Shown here: positions 29,701 to 42,870 of the stretch, piece by piece
How the letters are laid out: each line of letters starts with the position of its first letter
Position numbering within the stretch: the stretch's first letter is position 1
NCBI GenBank assembly: GCA_030278955.1
Contig: JAOANR010000014.1
Coordinates: forward strand, 21,082,068 to 21,146,067
Source: Hygrophila difformis
Lineage: Eukaryota > Streptophyta > Magnoliopsida > Lamiales > Acanthaceae
DNA length: 64,000 bases
Direction of reading: 5' to 3'
The notes under the pieces: generated by a model
Told to the model about the DNA's origin: nothing
The model's input: only the letters and a program-made list of their open reading frames with translations
The model's database searches: none
Translations under genes and position numbers: made by a program

Positions 29701-30262
29701 ATTTAAATAATCGGGCCACACATGAATTCGCAATTCATTCAGATAAACATTTTAATCAAACATATTGTTTAAATTTTATAACTTAATTCATATCAAATAA
29801 GATTTATTTCAATACTTATAAATTAATGGATCTAAGCTTAAATCAAAACCATTCGATAATAGTCCTTTACTCGTTGAGGTTCGTCTTGCTAATCATTATC
29901 TTGGAAAATAATAATAATATTTTTATCCTTGAAATCGAGTTCCATTAGCGGTCAAGGATTTTTGATTTAAAGATGACTAAATAACTACACTAAATTTTGA
30001 CTAAATAGGCGTAACTAATTAATATTGATTTAAATAATTCGTAATACAATATAATTTAATACTTTTATGTTAATTTAATGATTTTTCCCTTAAAAGTTTT
30101 AATTTCTCAAAGTTCGTTAATAACTAGGATCGACTTAAATAAATTCACACTTCGAAAAGTATTATTTCTTTTCATCTTAAAAAAAATTAAATTTATGAGA
30201 AATTTTGAATATCAATTTATTAAAATTTAAATTTCTATTTAATAATTTTATGGGGTGTTATA
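26765..30262 (-). repeat. 3' LTR, about 3.5 kb
   Basis: It begins (plus strand) TGTAACACCCCC and ends GGGGTGTTATA, i.e. inverted termini with the final CA mutated to TA. It is bounded internally by the polypurine tract. It contains a GC-rich block (about 28650-29350) whose small ORFs (28289-28741 and others) are simple-sequence artefacts. The first 783 bp match 33072-33852. Confidence 0.8.
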
Positions 30263-30276
30263 GTCTACCCTCCTTA
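30263..30276 (-). promoter_or_regulatory. Polypurine tract
   Basis: The minus strand reads AAGGAGGGTAGAC immediately before the 3' LTR, the expected plus-strand primer site. Confidence 0.7.
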
Positions 30277-33054
30277 GAATAAGGCTTCGTCCTCGGAGCC
30301 TTACGACAAAACTTAAGAGTAAATCATAATTGGAGGTATATCCTAATATTACATTTTATAAAAAAACTTTTATCGTGTTACTTATATTAATTACAATTTC
30401 CTTCAATCGGCCACAGATATTTATTCTTGATATCCGCTTGATCTCCTTAGGTCATATTTCTACATTGCAAGAATCATCGAATTTAATTACGTCGGGGTTT
30501 CTAAACAATCTTATATTTGGTCCTCAATTATCGAGGTCAAATATGGGTTGGTTCATCTTTCTCGTGACGCTTTCTTTACCGGAGTATGCTAACGGCTCCG
30601 TGCTTCATTCCCTTCGTAGGGAGATAACTATTTCATTTAATTACTTATCCATTCTCCATATCTTAATCAGCCTAGGTCAAAAAGATCCATCGATATGCTA
30701 TCTTATATCCGTTTTGGGGTTCTCTAATTTCTCAATTTAAACTGATAGGTTTCCTCCGAGTATTCCATAATCCATGATGAATTTCAACTCTTCTTTTAAG
30801 TCGCATATTTCGTAGTCCTTTCATCCTTTAAGTGCGAACACGAAATTGCCAGTCCGAGATCGGAGATTAGGCAATCATCCTTAAAAATTTTAGGTCATAG
30901 TTTGTGATCCAAAATCTTAGATCCAAGAAGGTTAAGATGAGAGTTGTGGTCGTTCTAACTTGTAGGCTCGGAAGGCCTCTTGGCCCTTTGGCATCCCACA
31001 TTCCTTATTGGTAAACCGTTGCTTCTTGGAAAATTACTCGTTTGTCTTGAAATACTTGTCAGTCTTGTTTGGTACTTAATCCATCATTCATTTATTATAC
31101 TTGGAGTGTTCTCGAATCCAAAAATACTATGATAAATTCTTCAGGTTTGGTCTAACATAGATAAATTTAATCCTCAGGATATCCCGCTCAACTTATTGTT
31201 ACGTATGCCCTTTAGTCAGTTACATACGAGCATTTTCCAATTATTCTCATGTTCCTAGAAATTCCCCATGTCACTTCTCAAGTTACCCGTCCAAAGGTAT
31301 GTCCTCTTATATTAGATGTCCTTGTAGGTGTCATATGCTTCTCATAGATCATGGTCCATTAGCTTTATGGATATGACTTGATGCATCCTTAAATCCATAG
31401 TGTTATGATAAGTTTGTCGGGTCCGATCTAGTATAGACAAAATTTTAATCCTTAGGATATCCAACTCGGCTCATCCTTACCTGAAGTATTCCCGTCTAAG
31501 GTTAAACATTCATTGTCTTTTGTTGTACGCCTAGAAATTTCCAATTATTTACAAGTTCCCATCACTTGGAACTTCTTAACGTGGATTAAATATACCTTAG
31601 GGTTGTCCGACTAGGTGTATATGCAACCTACATGGGTCCTTTACACGTCATATTAAAAGTAGGTTAGGTTTAAATGCTTAGCCTTGGATATTCATAGTAA
31701 GTACCCACCTTACTATGTCCTCTTCATAGTAATTCCATGACAGGAGTTTACGTTTTTTATGTTTCCTTGCTCAGTGGGTTTTCGCCTAGATGAATAGTAA
31801 TGTCATTATCCAACTAAGGATTATCTCCCATAACTTCGTAAATATGCACTTTAGAATTTCCGAGGTGGGAAAATTCATCTCCTTGATTATAACCTTCGTC
31901 CTTGATAATCCATAGGTTTATTTAAAAATATTACATCATCGTAATATAGGTTATTGTATCCTTTTAAAGGAACATTTTATTTGAACAACATACTCGGGTA
32001 TCCTATTGAGTCAGATACGAAGTAATTCCAACTACTCAATTAAGCCTTAAGTAGCAGATTATTTGTCAGATGTTGGATTCCAAGTCCTTAAAGCTAGAGG
32101 AATAGGATGAATGTTTTATGTTATCCTCTAAGCGCTAATTGAGGCCAATTGCTTTCCTCAATAATATTCTTGGTAGATATGTAACTTTCTTTGCCAATTT
32201 GGCATATGAAATTAAGGGAAGTTCGTAAACGTTTTATAAAATTCGTTGTGAGTTTAAAAGCTTTTGGTGCTCTTTCGTAGCACTCGCGTCTTATCTTTAA
32301 GACCATATAGTATTTAGGAAATTCTTATTCCTAGTCATCCGCATGATCATCGTGTGCTCTTTAAGTCTAAGGCATAACCTTATGTTGACTAAGGCAAGAA
32401 CCAAAATCGCACTAAGGCATAAAACAATTTGCGATACTACGATTTCTTATATAGATCGAGGAAGGTCATAGACCATTTCAATACGATGTTACCACTTCGT
32501 AGGTACAACTTTGGGGTAAACGTTCCCATACCTTACCAGTGGTAAAAATAAAAGTAATCGCAAACATCGTCACCTATTGTAGGCGTCATCTTACGTAATA
32601 AGGCAACTGAACTGAGAAGCCAAGGAACTAGTGCAATACTAGTAGGTTATCCAAGACACGTCTAGGGGTAGATACTAAGGGATGCTTAGCACAACAGCAA
32701 TAAAAGTATCGGAGAGAGACTCTAGCTCGGAGTCCGATACCTTGGGAAATCATTGTCAAGAATATACTTGTAATAAATCAAAATTCTGCTCGTGCCTATA
32801 TGCATATGTGTGTGTGTTCCCATCCCCAAAATAGCGTAAAGAAAAATACTTGGCATAGTCTTTTCAAAATATTTTCGTGTAAAAATTTCAATAATTTGAA
32901 TGCACTACTTCTTGGGCAAAAATGCTTCAAAAATAATTCATTCGTGCACAAATTTAAAATTTAGATGCACTACTAGCAAAACCATATTGCTTTCAAAAAT
33001 ATTTCCTTGTGCAAAAATTTTAATAATTTAGATGCACATATCCATAGAGCAAAA
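30277..33054 (-). other. Non-coding internal region of the LARD-like element
   Basis: About 2.8 kb without long open frames or retroviral motifs on either strand. The ORFs at 30330-30740 and 32121-32306 match nothing I know. Confidence 0.6.
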
Positions 33055-33068
33055 CCGCTCTAATACCA
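33055..33068 (-). promoter_or_regulatory. Primer binding site, tRNA-iMet-like
   Basis: The minus strand reads TGGTATTAGAGCGG just inside the LTR. The first 12 nt match the usual plant iMet PBS TGGTATCAGAGC except for one base. Confidence 0.75.
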
Positions 33069-33071
33069 AAC

Positions 33072-33852
33072 TGTAACACCCCCATTTTCCCTAAGGATGC
33101 AGCGGAAGAAAAGAGCGGGAACAATGAGTGGGGTGCTACCGCCACGTATTCCGGACTGCCCGAAATACGCTAAGGCTAGCAGAAATAATTGCATAAAATC
33201 AGAATTTGAATGTATATGCTAACCACGTTCCGGAAAAGCTAGCATATAATTCACAATGAAGCTTATATACTGTGAAAGGTATAAAATAAGCTTAATAAAA
33301 ATATTTGGTATAGCGTAACCAAACGGAGGACTGCATTCCTCAAAGCGCGCAATAACAATAATGGAGTAAATCCATGGAATTTTTATTTCATAAAAAGGGG
33401 TTGTCTGTTTCATATTCAAAAATACTGTTAAACGCATAATGCATTGTTTAAGACAGTAGGGCACCCTATTTTCATAGATGGATAAAACCCAAATATTTTG
33501 TTTATGCTCGATAAAATCACTATCTATGCCAAGTAATAACTTTTTATCCCAAAAAGGGGGTTTTAAAATATACATTTTCATAAATAATACCCCAAATCGT
33601 GCCCGTGCAGATGATGCCTTGCAGATCTCAAAACCTGAAAGGAAATGGTGACAAGTGTAGAGTCAGCGAAAACAATCGCTGAGTAAGTAGACGTTTACTC
33701 CCGGAGGAGGTAGGGTTGCAAAAATAATTTAAAGACAACAGTTATGGTAATGGTATGCTGAAACGAGAGTTAATTTAAGCACAGACAAAATCCATATAAA
33801 TCTAATCCCGGGAAGAGATAATCTGACACTATGCGTTACCAAGAAATAAATT
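33072..33852 (-). repeat. 5' LTR fragment, truncated at 33852
   Basis: 781 bp matching 26765-27547, about 98 percent by eye. The match stops abruptly at AAATT, where separase-like exon sequence begins. About 2.7 kb of LTR are missing. Confidence 0.85.
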
Positions 33853-34860
33853 GTGAGTTAACTAAAATCATCCAAGAAAGCCTTCAATGCTGGTTAGTTG
33901 CAGAAAATTTGATTGCAATACTATCGGTTCCTGCATCTTTATTGAAGGAGTGGGTAAGGTAAAGCATTTTAATTACTGCATCATTTATCACTACTCCGGT
34001 GCCAGCTCAACCTAAGAGTACTCTCGTTGTCAGGTGCAATATTTCCATTCGAAGGATGCAAAAGAAGAGCATGGTAGACTGATGAATTCATTGATACCAA
34101 CCCCAAAAGAAATGTCTATAAGGGCCAAAAGGAAAATTATTGGAAGAGGTTTCTCTCCCTTGCTCCTTCTCTAAAACAACTGCATGCTTTCTTATTATTT
34201 GATGTATTCGGTGTTTCTTCATTTGTTGAAATCTAATGCCCGGGCTTTATCAGGAGCTTCTTGCCTACGTTGATACGAGCCATTTGAACCCAAACTTCTC
34301 ACTGAGAATGTGGATGAAAATCATTGACATCCTTTTACAAGAGTGTAGTGTTATGAAAGACAGTGGTTTTGACAAATCTAGGTTTCTCGTTGAAAAGGCA
34401 GAAGTATTAAGAGCTCTTGGATTATCATAATTGGATGATTGCTTTAAATCTCTATCCGATGCTATAATCAAAGTGGTGAGTTATGCAATGATCTTTGATC
34501 ATTTGCCACATATTTTTGTTTTCTTGTGGTCATTGGACATACTCATCTCAAGAAACAAAACATAAGTCAATTTACAGGAAAGAAAAGAGATGAAGTTCTA
34601 AGGTGCACATTATCCGTGCTTACATTTTATGTGCATTACGTACACATGAGGGAAGACCAATAAAATCTGACTCGTCACTTTTTGTGTTTATCCGAACTGT
34701 ATACCCATAAAATCAATATTCATTTTCGTTTATTTTATTTCCAGGAAAATAATAACGAATGGGAACTCGAAAGGTGTCCCATGCCCATTAAATGTGTCAG
34801 AGTCTACTGTCCCCAATTTCCGACTTTTCAGGCTTATACATGTGTTTCTTTTATCCAGAA
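33853..34860 (+). pseudogene. ESP1: Separase (ESP1) pseudogene, 5' surviving block
   Basis: Exon-like blocks with GT/AG borders lie at about 33853-33955 (LTKIIQESLQCWLVAENL), 34034-34153 (VQYFHSKDAKEEHGRLMNS), 34256-34475 (YVDTSHLNPNFSLRMWMKI, then FLVEKAEVLRALGLS) and 34579-34710 (AYILCALRTHEGRPIKSD). They fit the helical-repeat region of plant separase, the cysteine protease that cleaves cohesin at anaphase. A TAA interrupts the third block directly after ALGLS. Upstream exons are absent because the region starts at the truncated LTR. The assignment rests on continuity with the better-recognised blocks downstream and on similarity from memory. No search was run. Confidence 0.65.
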
Positions 34861-37800
34861 CACACAAACACAAATACCCAATGTTGAATGATACAAGGCG
34901 GATTGAGAGTTAGGGTTTGCGCAACTCCTCTCCTTCTTTTCTTTTCCCTTCTTCTGGAGCTGCGCAAGATGATGGCTGAGAGAGAGACGACAGCAACGGT
35001 GGTGTTTTGAGCTGCTACGGAGATGGAGGGACCACTAGTGATGGTGTTGGACAGAGAGATGCCTGAAACGGATAGCAGCCATTGTTGGAGATGCGTATGG
35101 TGGCTTAAACAGGAGGCGCGACAAGCTTCGACCCGGAGGGGGAAGCAGCAGCAGCCCGAGAGAGATGGTCGCTGGCCTATTGGTTGAGATGAAGATGACG
35201 GTAGCCGGAGGTGGACGAGGACGATAGCAGGCCGGCAGACGGCTGAGGACGACGCAGGAGAGAGGTCAGCGGACAACGAAGAAGGTGAACGGTGTAGCAG
35301 CCGGAGGAAACTTCTATTCAGTTGATATGTGAAAATGAAGGGCATCAGAGATGGTGCTGTGCACGGTGGTAGAAGCGAGCAGCCATGGCGAGGAAGTGGC
35401 TCGCCGGAGATGGAGACAGCGGTCGTGAGGAAGAGGGAGCGCCGCTAGTGGCCTCGGCTGTGACACGATGGCAAGGAGACCGGCGGATGCGCAGGGAGAA
35501 CAACGCCGGAGCAGGGAGACCAAGCAGCGGACGAGAGGGCTGTGGTGGTCGGCGATTTAAACCTTCAACAAAGGAAACAGCAGATCCGATGAAAGGTTGG
35601 AGGCGGGGCTGCGCTGTGAGAACAAAAGTAGTAGTAGTCATGGAGATTCGCAGCAGAAGAGGCTCCAGGAGGCCGGAGCAGTGGAGCAGCAGTGGACTTC
35701 CGGCAGCGGGAGGTGATGAAGGCAGTGCAAATCCCATAAAGATGGTCAACCGGTCCATTCTTCCCTTTTTCTTACATTTTTACAGCCTCTAATTTTTGTA
35801 TTATTTGTTTATTTTATTTTATTTTGTTCTTTTGATTTATACTTGGTTTTGCTTTTATGTGGGTTAGGATGTAGATATGTATATGTGATTCTTTATTCTT
35901 TAAATCTGTGTACAAAATAATTTTGGCTAATAGAGTAGTTGTAGATCTAAAAATGGAGTTATGAGTGTTAAAAATCACATGTTGTTGCTTAGATGGTGTA
36001 GATCTATTAATATTCATTGATTAAGTTTAGATGTTAGAAATATTCATTTAAGTAATTAGGTAGATGAAGATTGAGTATGTTAGTGTGATTATTTGAGCAT
36101 TTGGTTACTATTTGTTTGAGGTTGGGATTTTGAACATTAGAAGTTATATTTGTTGAACTATTTGGGTGTTAGTTTGTTTTAGTGATTTTGGAATGATTGG
36201 AAGATGCATGAATGAATATTTGTGGGATTGGTGTTTTGTGGTATTTTTGGACTCATGATATTGTTCGATTAGTATTTGTTAAAATGCTCAAGAGGTGTGT
36301 GCAAATTCTTTGATTCTTTGGTATTCTTTGGTCATGTGGAGTTATTGAATAGTAAAATGGAATAATTGCATGGTGTGATTTGAAATTTGGAATGAATAAC
36401 TTGGTTTAATTAATTTTTGGTGTTGAGAGTGAAGAAAAAGTGATTTGATAAGTAAAAAAATGAGTGTTTAGTAAAAATTGTTGTTTAATAAAAATAAGAG
36501 TTTATAATAAAATGGTTATAGTGGTTCTCTAAAATTCTTTTATTATTTTTACTATTTTTTTAGTACTATTTATATTTATATTTTTATTATATTAAATTAT
36601 ACAGACTATCTTTCTTATTTATAAGTATAATAGGCTAATTATTATTATTATTATTATGCGTGGTGGGGCCTTAAATTTTAAGGCCCGTTTAAAAACGGGC
36701 CCAAACTGGTTTACCCAAATGGGCTATAGGGCCACACGGGTTTTGACCCGGACTAGCCCGCGGGCTTTCCTAAAAGAAAATTCCCTAACCTAAAGCCCAA
36801 ATGTTTAATAGCCCATTTAGTCTGGAACCCTCGTCCGCCTTCATCGATTCTCTTCCAGACTTCCACTCCAATCTCTACTCTCCTGTCTCCACCACCGCTG
36901 CACTCGGCGCCGCCTCAGCCATGCCCATCTCCACCATTCGTCCCTCCGCTCCGCTCACCTCCACCATTGTACTCCCTCCGGCCTCTATTCACCACCACCG
37001 CAAGCGCAGGTCCGGCGCTCTTCGCTTACCAGTCACCACCATAGCTCATAGCTGTACTCCCTCCGGCCTCTGTTCACCACCACCGTATGCCCGTCTCCAC
37101 CGATCTGTGTAGCCCTTCGCTCACCAGTCATCCACCACCGCTCCGTGGTGCCCTCCGGCCTCCGCTCAGTCTCTCATAAGTTTCCTTTTGGTTTTTTAGT
37201 AATATGTAGCGTATTTAAATTTGAAATTAGTATTTAGTTTTTAAATTAAGTTGTTTTCATCTGTATTCCAATGTGGTAGCTGAAAATTTATGTGAAGAAT
37301 TGGTGTTTGTTTGCTGTTATTGTTGGGATTTTGGTGACTCTATTGGCTTCCTTTTGATTGCTTAAGATGATGAAAGTGAAAATATAGAAAGTTCAACCTT
37401 TTTGGTTGATTATGAATACAAATTATCAAGTATGTATTCATAATGTCCATTCTCTAATCTTTTCCAATCTAATGTGTGCACCTTATGGTTGATTATTAAT
37501 ACAAATTACTGACCTCTGTTACCTTTTTGGTTTGGCAGAATTATTGTGTGTTATATTTGACTAAAATGCAGCAAGTTTTTGTGGATCTTTTTTTTTTTTT
37601 TTTTTCCTGGAACTTGAATGACCTTTGTAGCAGTTTGCTTGATGTTTGATATGTTAAGACAAGTTAAGTATCAAAACTTAAATTTAATTTACCATGATGG
37701 GAAGTGCTTGTCATTTGGTAGTCTTACCGTGCGATGCGTGTTGTTATATGCTTTGGTTATCACATTTATTACAAGGAAGTTATTAAGATTTTTATTGGAG

Positions 37801-38739
37801 AAACTTATTGAGTCACTCACACCATTGCATGTTAATCCCTTGTTATTAGTATTTCTACTTAAAAGATGTCTGCTTGCGACTTTGATATAGTTTTGAATTA
37901 CTTGAAACCTATTCTTATGTTTTAACAGTTGCTATGATTTATTAAGATGGATACAATTTTTCCCATACTTATCATTTTTTTTGCTTAAACATCATTTACT
38001 TTTTTGTTGATCTAGGCCTTAAAGAACTGCAATTAGAGGTTGAAAAAGTCATATGCCAGGACGGAGAATCTGCTAGTGGCCTACTGCATCCATGGACATG
38101 AAAATGAAAAGTAAATTGACAAATAGGCTTACTCGGAAGGTTCTCAATACTCAAATCTCTGCAAGTTTATCAAAAACTTTTCCTAAGAATTGCATCTCAC
38201 TCATGACAACAACTATTGCAAAGGGCAGTACGGTAAGTTTTATATTTTCATCATTTATGGAGCTGGAAAAATTTATAATTGAAGAAGCCTAAATTATATG
38301 AATGTTGTATTGCAAGTTCAGATCTTAATATGAGTTAGAGTGACTATCATTATGAGTTTATAACATTTATCTAATCTTTTGGCAATTGTGTGAGCTTTTG
38401 CAAGTTCTTATCCAACCATTCATAATACAAGTCTTTCTAGTAGTTTATAATTCCATATATTTTATTAATTTATTAGAATTGATGTTTACTCATATTTCTC
38501 AATTAAAAGATATATTTCAATTCCCAAATTTATTTTTTACCAAAAAAAATTATTTAAAATTATTTAATTAAAAAGCCCGCGGGCCGGCCCGCATAACCTG
38601 CTGCCCGCATGTGGGGAGGGTTGGGCCTTGGAAATTTGAGCCCGTCCCATTTAAGCCCGCCCCGTTAAAGCCCGCAAAAGTGTGGGCCCCCGCACGGGCC
38701 GGCCCGTTTCGCCCCGCGGGACCGTTTCGACAGCTCTAC
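34861..38739. other. Foreign DNA inside the separase pseudogene; hAT-like right end
   Basis: About 3.9 kb separates the 5' and middle separase blocks. It includes a GC-rich stretch (34890-35770) with long but unrecognisable ORFs on both strands, AT-rich DNA, a GGGCC-rich patch (36657-36775), a CTCCCTCCGGCCTC-type short repeat (36960-37170), a T-run (37589-37608), and a second GGGCCGGCCCG-rich patch (38575-38739) ending GTTTCGACAGCTCTA. The last resembles a hAT transposon terminus (TAGAGCTGTCGAAAC inward). I could not find a matching left terminus or an 8-bp duplication, so the element boundary is unproven. Confidence 0.4.
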
Positions 38740-38817
38740 CGACAGGATTAGCTTCTTTTTTCTGATCATATACGAAAGTTATCATGTTAGTAATCCTTAC
38801 TAGTTTTGTGTTGACAG

Positions 38818-41652
38818 AATCTGTCTTGAGGATGTTGATGTGAGCTCATCTTGAGCTCAGATCATCACCACACAGGTCAACAATACAATGACATGCTTTA
38901 TTTATCGTATTAGCTGTTTGATTTGTTATCATTCAAAGTAAAGTTGCTTTCAATAGAGTCATGTAGATGAATTTTTAATATGTTTGTATATTGCAATTGA
39001 TATGTTTATCTTGTTCCAGGGTTATTTGAAGTTTCACTCAAGATTGTATGATGTTTTAATCCAATTGTTTAAAGAGAAGAACTTGGGTATGACAAAGATG
39101 ATGTCAGAGCTCTGGAAGAGCAGAAGACTTAGACTTCTCTTTGTGTTGCATCCGTTGATACTTCTCCTGAGCATCAGAGCCGTCTTTTCAATTCTTCGGA
39201 ATTGTGGAAAATGTTTTAGGAAGAACTTAAACCTCTACCATTTGGGTTCCACCACCACACGGATGATGATATTAAGCAAGCAGCCGTTGGCCTTGTTTCT
39301 GAGGTATGTTTGTCCCGTCATATTGTGGTTCCAAATACATTTTAAGCTAAAAATTAGATATTGTGCAACATCTTTATCTCATCTAATGCCCCTTGATAGG
39401 TTCCACAAACGAATCATTCAATTTTTCTTTCTTCAAACCTCTACTCTGAATTGTCTGGACGATTGATCTCTAGTGGTCAAACAATTAAGGTAATTTTAAT
39501 CCTTCCACTATTTTTGTTTCATTGTAGCATTACCAGACTAGTAGCCATGATTTGGCCACTTATTGAGTATAAATATCTTGAGGATTAAAGTTATAAAGTT
39601 TTGGAAATAGTCTTTTAACTTTGCAAATTGATGGATAATGAATATTCTGTCAACATTGGAGGTGATGCTTTTAACGAATAAAGTTATTTCCTCTTTGAAG
39701 TATTCATCCGCCAGCAGTAGAATTCAATTTTATTCCCTTCTTTTTGTGTGTTGAGGCTAATAAATCATAGCTTTTTGTGCACAAGAAAAATTAAATCTAT
39801 GAAGTTTTCCTAAATTTACTGATGGCTCGGCACCAACATATAGTAAGTATCTTGCTAGTGCCTAGTTGGCGGTGGGGGGTGTCATTATGTCTTGCATATT
39901 CAAAAGAAGTATTCTATAAATAATTGTTTTTATATGATTTGGGCTCTTAAATATTCAAACAAGACGCATGAGTTTCTGATTGAGCCGCTCCTTCAAAAAT
40001 TTGAATGTTCAATGAAGAAAAAGACATTCATTCGTGGAGGATGGAAATATTATAAAAAAGGACTACTTTGGCATCGGTACCTTTAATGTTAATGATGCTG
40101 AGGCAACAAATGTTTCTGAAACTGATGAAGGTTGCGTCCTAACTCCATGAATGTGCTTATCGCTTACCTTGAAAGCGTATTGCAAGTAATGATGGAAACA
40201 TCGAATTTGAAGCTTCTCTCCGAGGTTATTGTCCGTATAGTAACTCTGTATTGTATGTGCACTGCCTTTGCAGGTTGCATTTATTCATGAGATTCTAGGG
40301 CATGTGGATGATGCTGAAGACCTGGTACAGTGGGATCTCACAGTTTCAAGCTTTGCCATTTTTTGAAATTGAATTTTCTTCTATGTTAGGTACGCCTCCC
40401 TCTGTCATTTTTTTTTCTATTCAATACATAGTCGCGAAAGCACTAATTTATTGTCTTTTTTCTTTATTTTTTTTTAATCAGGAAAAATATTCTATAAACA
40501 AAAACTCCGGACCATGGCTGAAAAAGAAAATTTCCATGCTAAGAACATCCTGGATGTCAACTTTGACAGTATTTCATGTAAAAGGTGTTCATGCAAACTT
40601 GCAGTTTCTCTTAACCAACAAATTGGAAATTTATTCATCCGCAGTTCTTGTAGTACTGGAGAGATGCCTGTAGTTTCGCCAGAGAGGCTGCAAAAGGCCA
40701 AAAGCTTATATGAATCAGCATTAGAAGAGCTAACTCTTTCAGACGTATTTGGCCGAAGTCAAATCAAGATAAGATCCCTAAGTGAATGGAGGATTTCCTA
40801 CTGCAGTTCTGATGGAACCAGGGGTGAGCAGGCCACATTAAAGGAGAGCTCAGTTTCCAGTTGTGATTCGAAATGTGCTGCTACAGAATTTAAACACACT
40901 ATTGTATCCCTTTGTGAGAGGCTGAAATGCTGGCATTGCATTTACATTAACTCTGGCCAATGCAACACTCTAGCTGACTTTTTATGCATCAACTGGGATC
41001 TTAATTACAGAGGGCTTTGTTTAAGACTACTTATTGACATCGGTATGGTCTGCTCGAAAATATTTCTGTAAGTATTATGTTTACCTGATTAAACCATTTG
41101 AGTTTGTTTTTATCGAATGACATACTACTTGTGTTGTGCAGGGAAACTTAGTGAACTTTGTGATAATGCTCAATGTGGCCATGACGTTCTACTTCAAAGC
41201 ATATCAATTCTTTTCAACAGAAATTCAAGTTGTTTAGAGTACTCTTCAGAGACCCTTCCTTTTCTAATTGAGTCAATTGCGAAGGATATTCCAGGAAATG
41301 TATTGGGTGTTGAGCGTGCAGCCGTAACGAGAGTCTCAGGTATCTACTTAGTGCTACTACCACTACCACGAGCATGCACGTAACTATATATTTTCAATAT
41401 ACAATGTTGGGATCTTACATTGATATTACTTATTTTTGTTTCAAGTCTTTTACTATCAATGTTGTACTCGATCAAGTAATAAAATGCATGAGCAATAAAA
41501 TTTCCTCCTCTATTGTTTGACTCTTGCTATTTTCTTGTTAAATAGGGTCTTTTGCTCTGAGCTTCCAGGCATTGAGATAAACAAAAATTGTTTTGTGGTT
41601 AAAAATGGCCTTCGTACTCTCCCGAGAAGTCCCTGTTCTTTTTCTCATAAGG
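38818..41652 (+). pseudogene. ESP1: Separase (ESP1) pseudogene, middle block
   Basis: Blocks are at about 38819-38879, 39021-39302 (GYLKFHSRLYDVLIQLFKEK, later PLPFGFHHHTDDDIKQAAV), 39400-39489 (NLYSELSGRLISSGQTIK), 40155-40215, 40274-40388, 40482-41068 (long and open, with SPERLQKAKSLYESALEEL), 41142-41339 (LIESIAKDIPGNVLGVERAA) and 41546-41652. Damage is plain: a TAG inside 39021-39302 and a frame change between DDAEDLVQW and FQALPFFEIEFSS in 40274-40388. The long 41-kb exon is still open, so decay is recent or partial. The order and content follow plant separase between the repeat region and the protease domain. Confidence 0.75.
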
Positions 41653-42870
41653 TAAGATTTGGCATCTCCTTTCCCTTCCGTTCCATTTTGGTAATTTGTA
41701 TATGTAGGGATCATCCGCTAGGCTCATCGTCTTAATTTATTTTAAAAAAAAGAGATTTTCTTGTTTCATGTTAATCTTCTGTCAAAAAAAGCATCTTAGT
41801 TAAAAGGTCAGCCATCTGTGTGCGAAAGTACACATAAAGGATTTCTCCTGTCTCATTTGTTTTATTTTTAAAAAAAATTCCTAAGCAATTTTATTTACAT
41901 ATTCTTCAACCAACAATGTATTCTTCAGGAGCGATATAGTTCACTACGAAATTCATGTTTATCTTTGAATTAAATGAGTTTGAGGCACAGGTGATTATCT
42001 CAAGGAAAACTAAATCAGAGTAAGAAACTGCATGAATTAAAAAAAGGGACCATGATGGTTCCAAGGAATGCCCATTTGAGGAAAATTTCCTCCATTATAA
42101 TGAAATTAAGGAATTTGTGGTTCAATTGACTAAACAACAACTATGAGCACTGTGTGTTGATTTATTGAATTGTTCTTTGTAAGAATTGTATACATTTATA
42201 GAATAAAGTAATAGGGCCTTAAATAGCTGCTGATTGAAGTGAAATTTCAATATTACACTTCTGATTCAATTAAAAGATTATATATATATATATATATATA
42301 TAAGAAATTTATAATTACCTTCCCCATTTGAAATTCAAACCTTAATTACATCACAAATAACCTTAACATAACTTATCACCTCGCATGTAACATTTTTATT
42401 AATTATAATTCGTTTTAAATTTCTAGTACTTTTTATTTCTTATAACATGCAGAAGATACACAAGTATGTATGCTTGACTTTCTAATTTAGTTTAATGATT
42501 GGGTTTAGACCACATAGTTCCATTTTCACGTCTCAGTGTTAGAATGAGGATTTGTTTGAATTTTATCTCGATATTCACTTTTTACTTAATATGTCATACT
42601 TGAGGAATAACACTCATTATGAGCCACCATATACGTGGAGCGATCCACAGCCAACAAGTCCTTTGATTAGAGTGAATAACATAGAATGATGGAATGTTTG
42701 AGAGGGTGATAGGACTAAGGCCATGGTGAGTATGAAAGAAATGGAGTGATGATTCCCAACTATATTCTCATTCCCATGGTTGGTATAATTTTTGGGAGGG
42801 AATCACCAATCACAACTCAAAGTAATCTACATCTTATTTACGTGCCTTTTACTTTGTATTCTAATGTTGC
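41653..42870. other. Intron-like or intergenic DNA of the separase pseudogene
   Basis: AT-rich with no exon recognised. It contains a (TA)n run at 42279-42303. Confidence 0.5.
42279..42303. repeat. (TA)n microsatellite
   Basis: About 12 TA units. Confidence 0.9.

Larger units (their letters stand above)
26765..33852 (-). mobile_element. Non-autonomous long-LTR retrotransposon (LARD-like), 5' LTR truncated
   Basis: On the minus strand the order is a truncated 5' LTR (33852-33072), a tRNA-iMet-like PBS, a 2.8-kb internal region without any recognisable gag or pol, a polypurine tract, and a full 3' LTR (30262-26765) of about 3.5 kb. The ends of the TGTAACACCCC type and the PBS resemble long-LTR Ty3/gypsy elements of the Tekay/Del group. 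Non-coding content plus long LTRs fits a large retrotransposon derivative. The shared LTR portions (about 780 bp) differ at roughly 14 sites by eye. Confidence 0.8.

Noticed and set aside
33847..33856. ATTGT as target duplication of the LARD-like element (also at 26760-26764)
   Set aside because: The right LTR is truncated there, so no duplication is expected; three of the five bases belong to the LTR itself.
34851..35792. Long ORFs of 135-164 codons on both strands
   Set aside because: Overlapping GC-rich frames without any recognisable motif or splice context.
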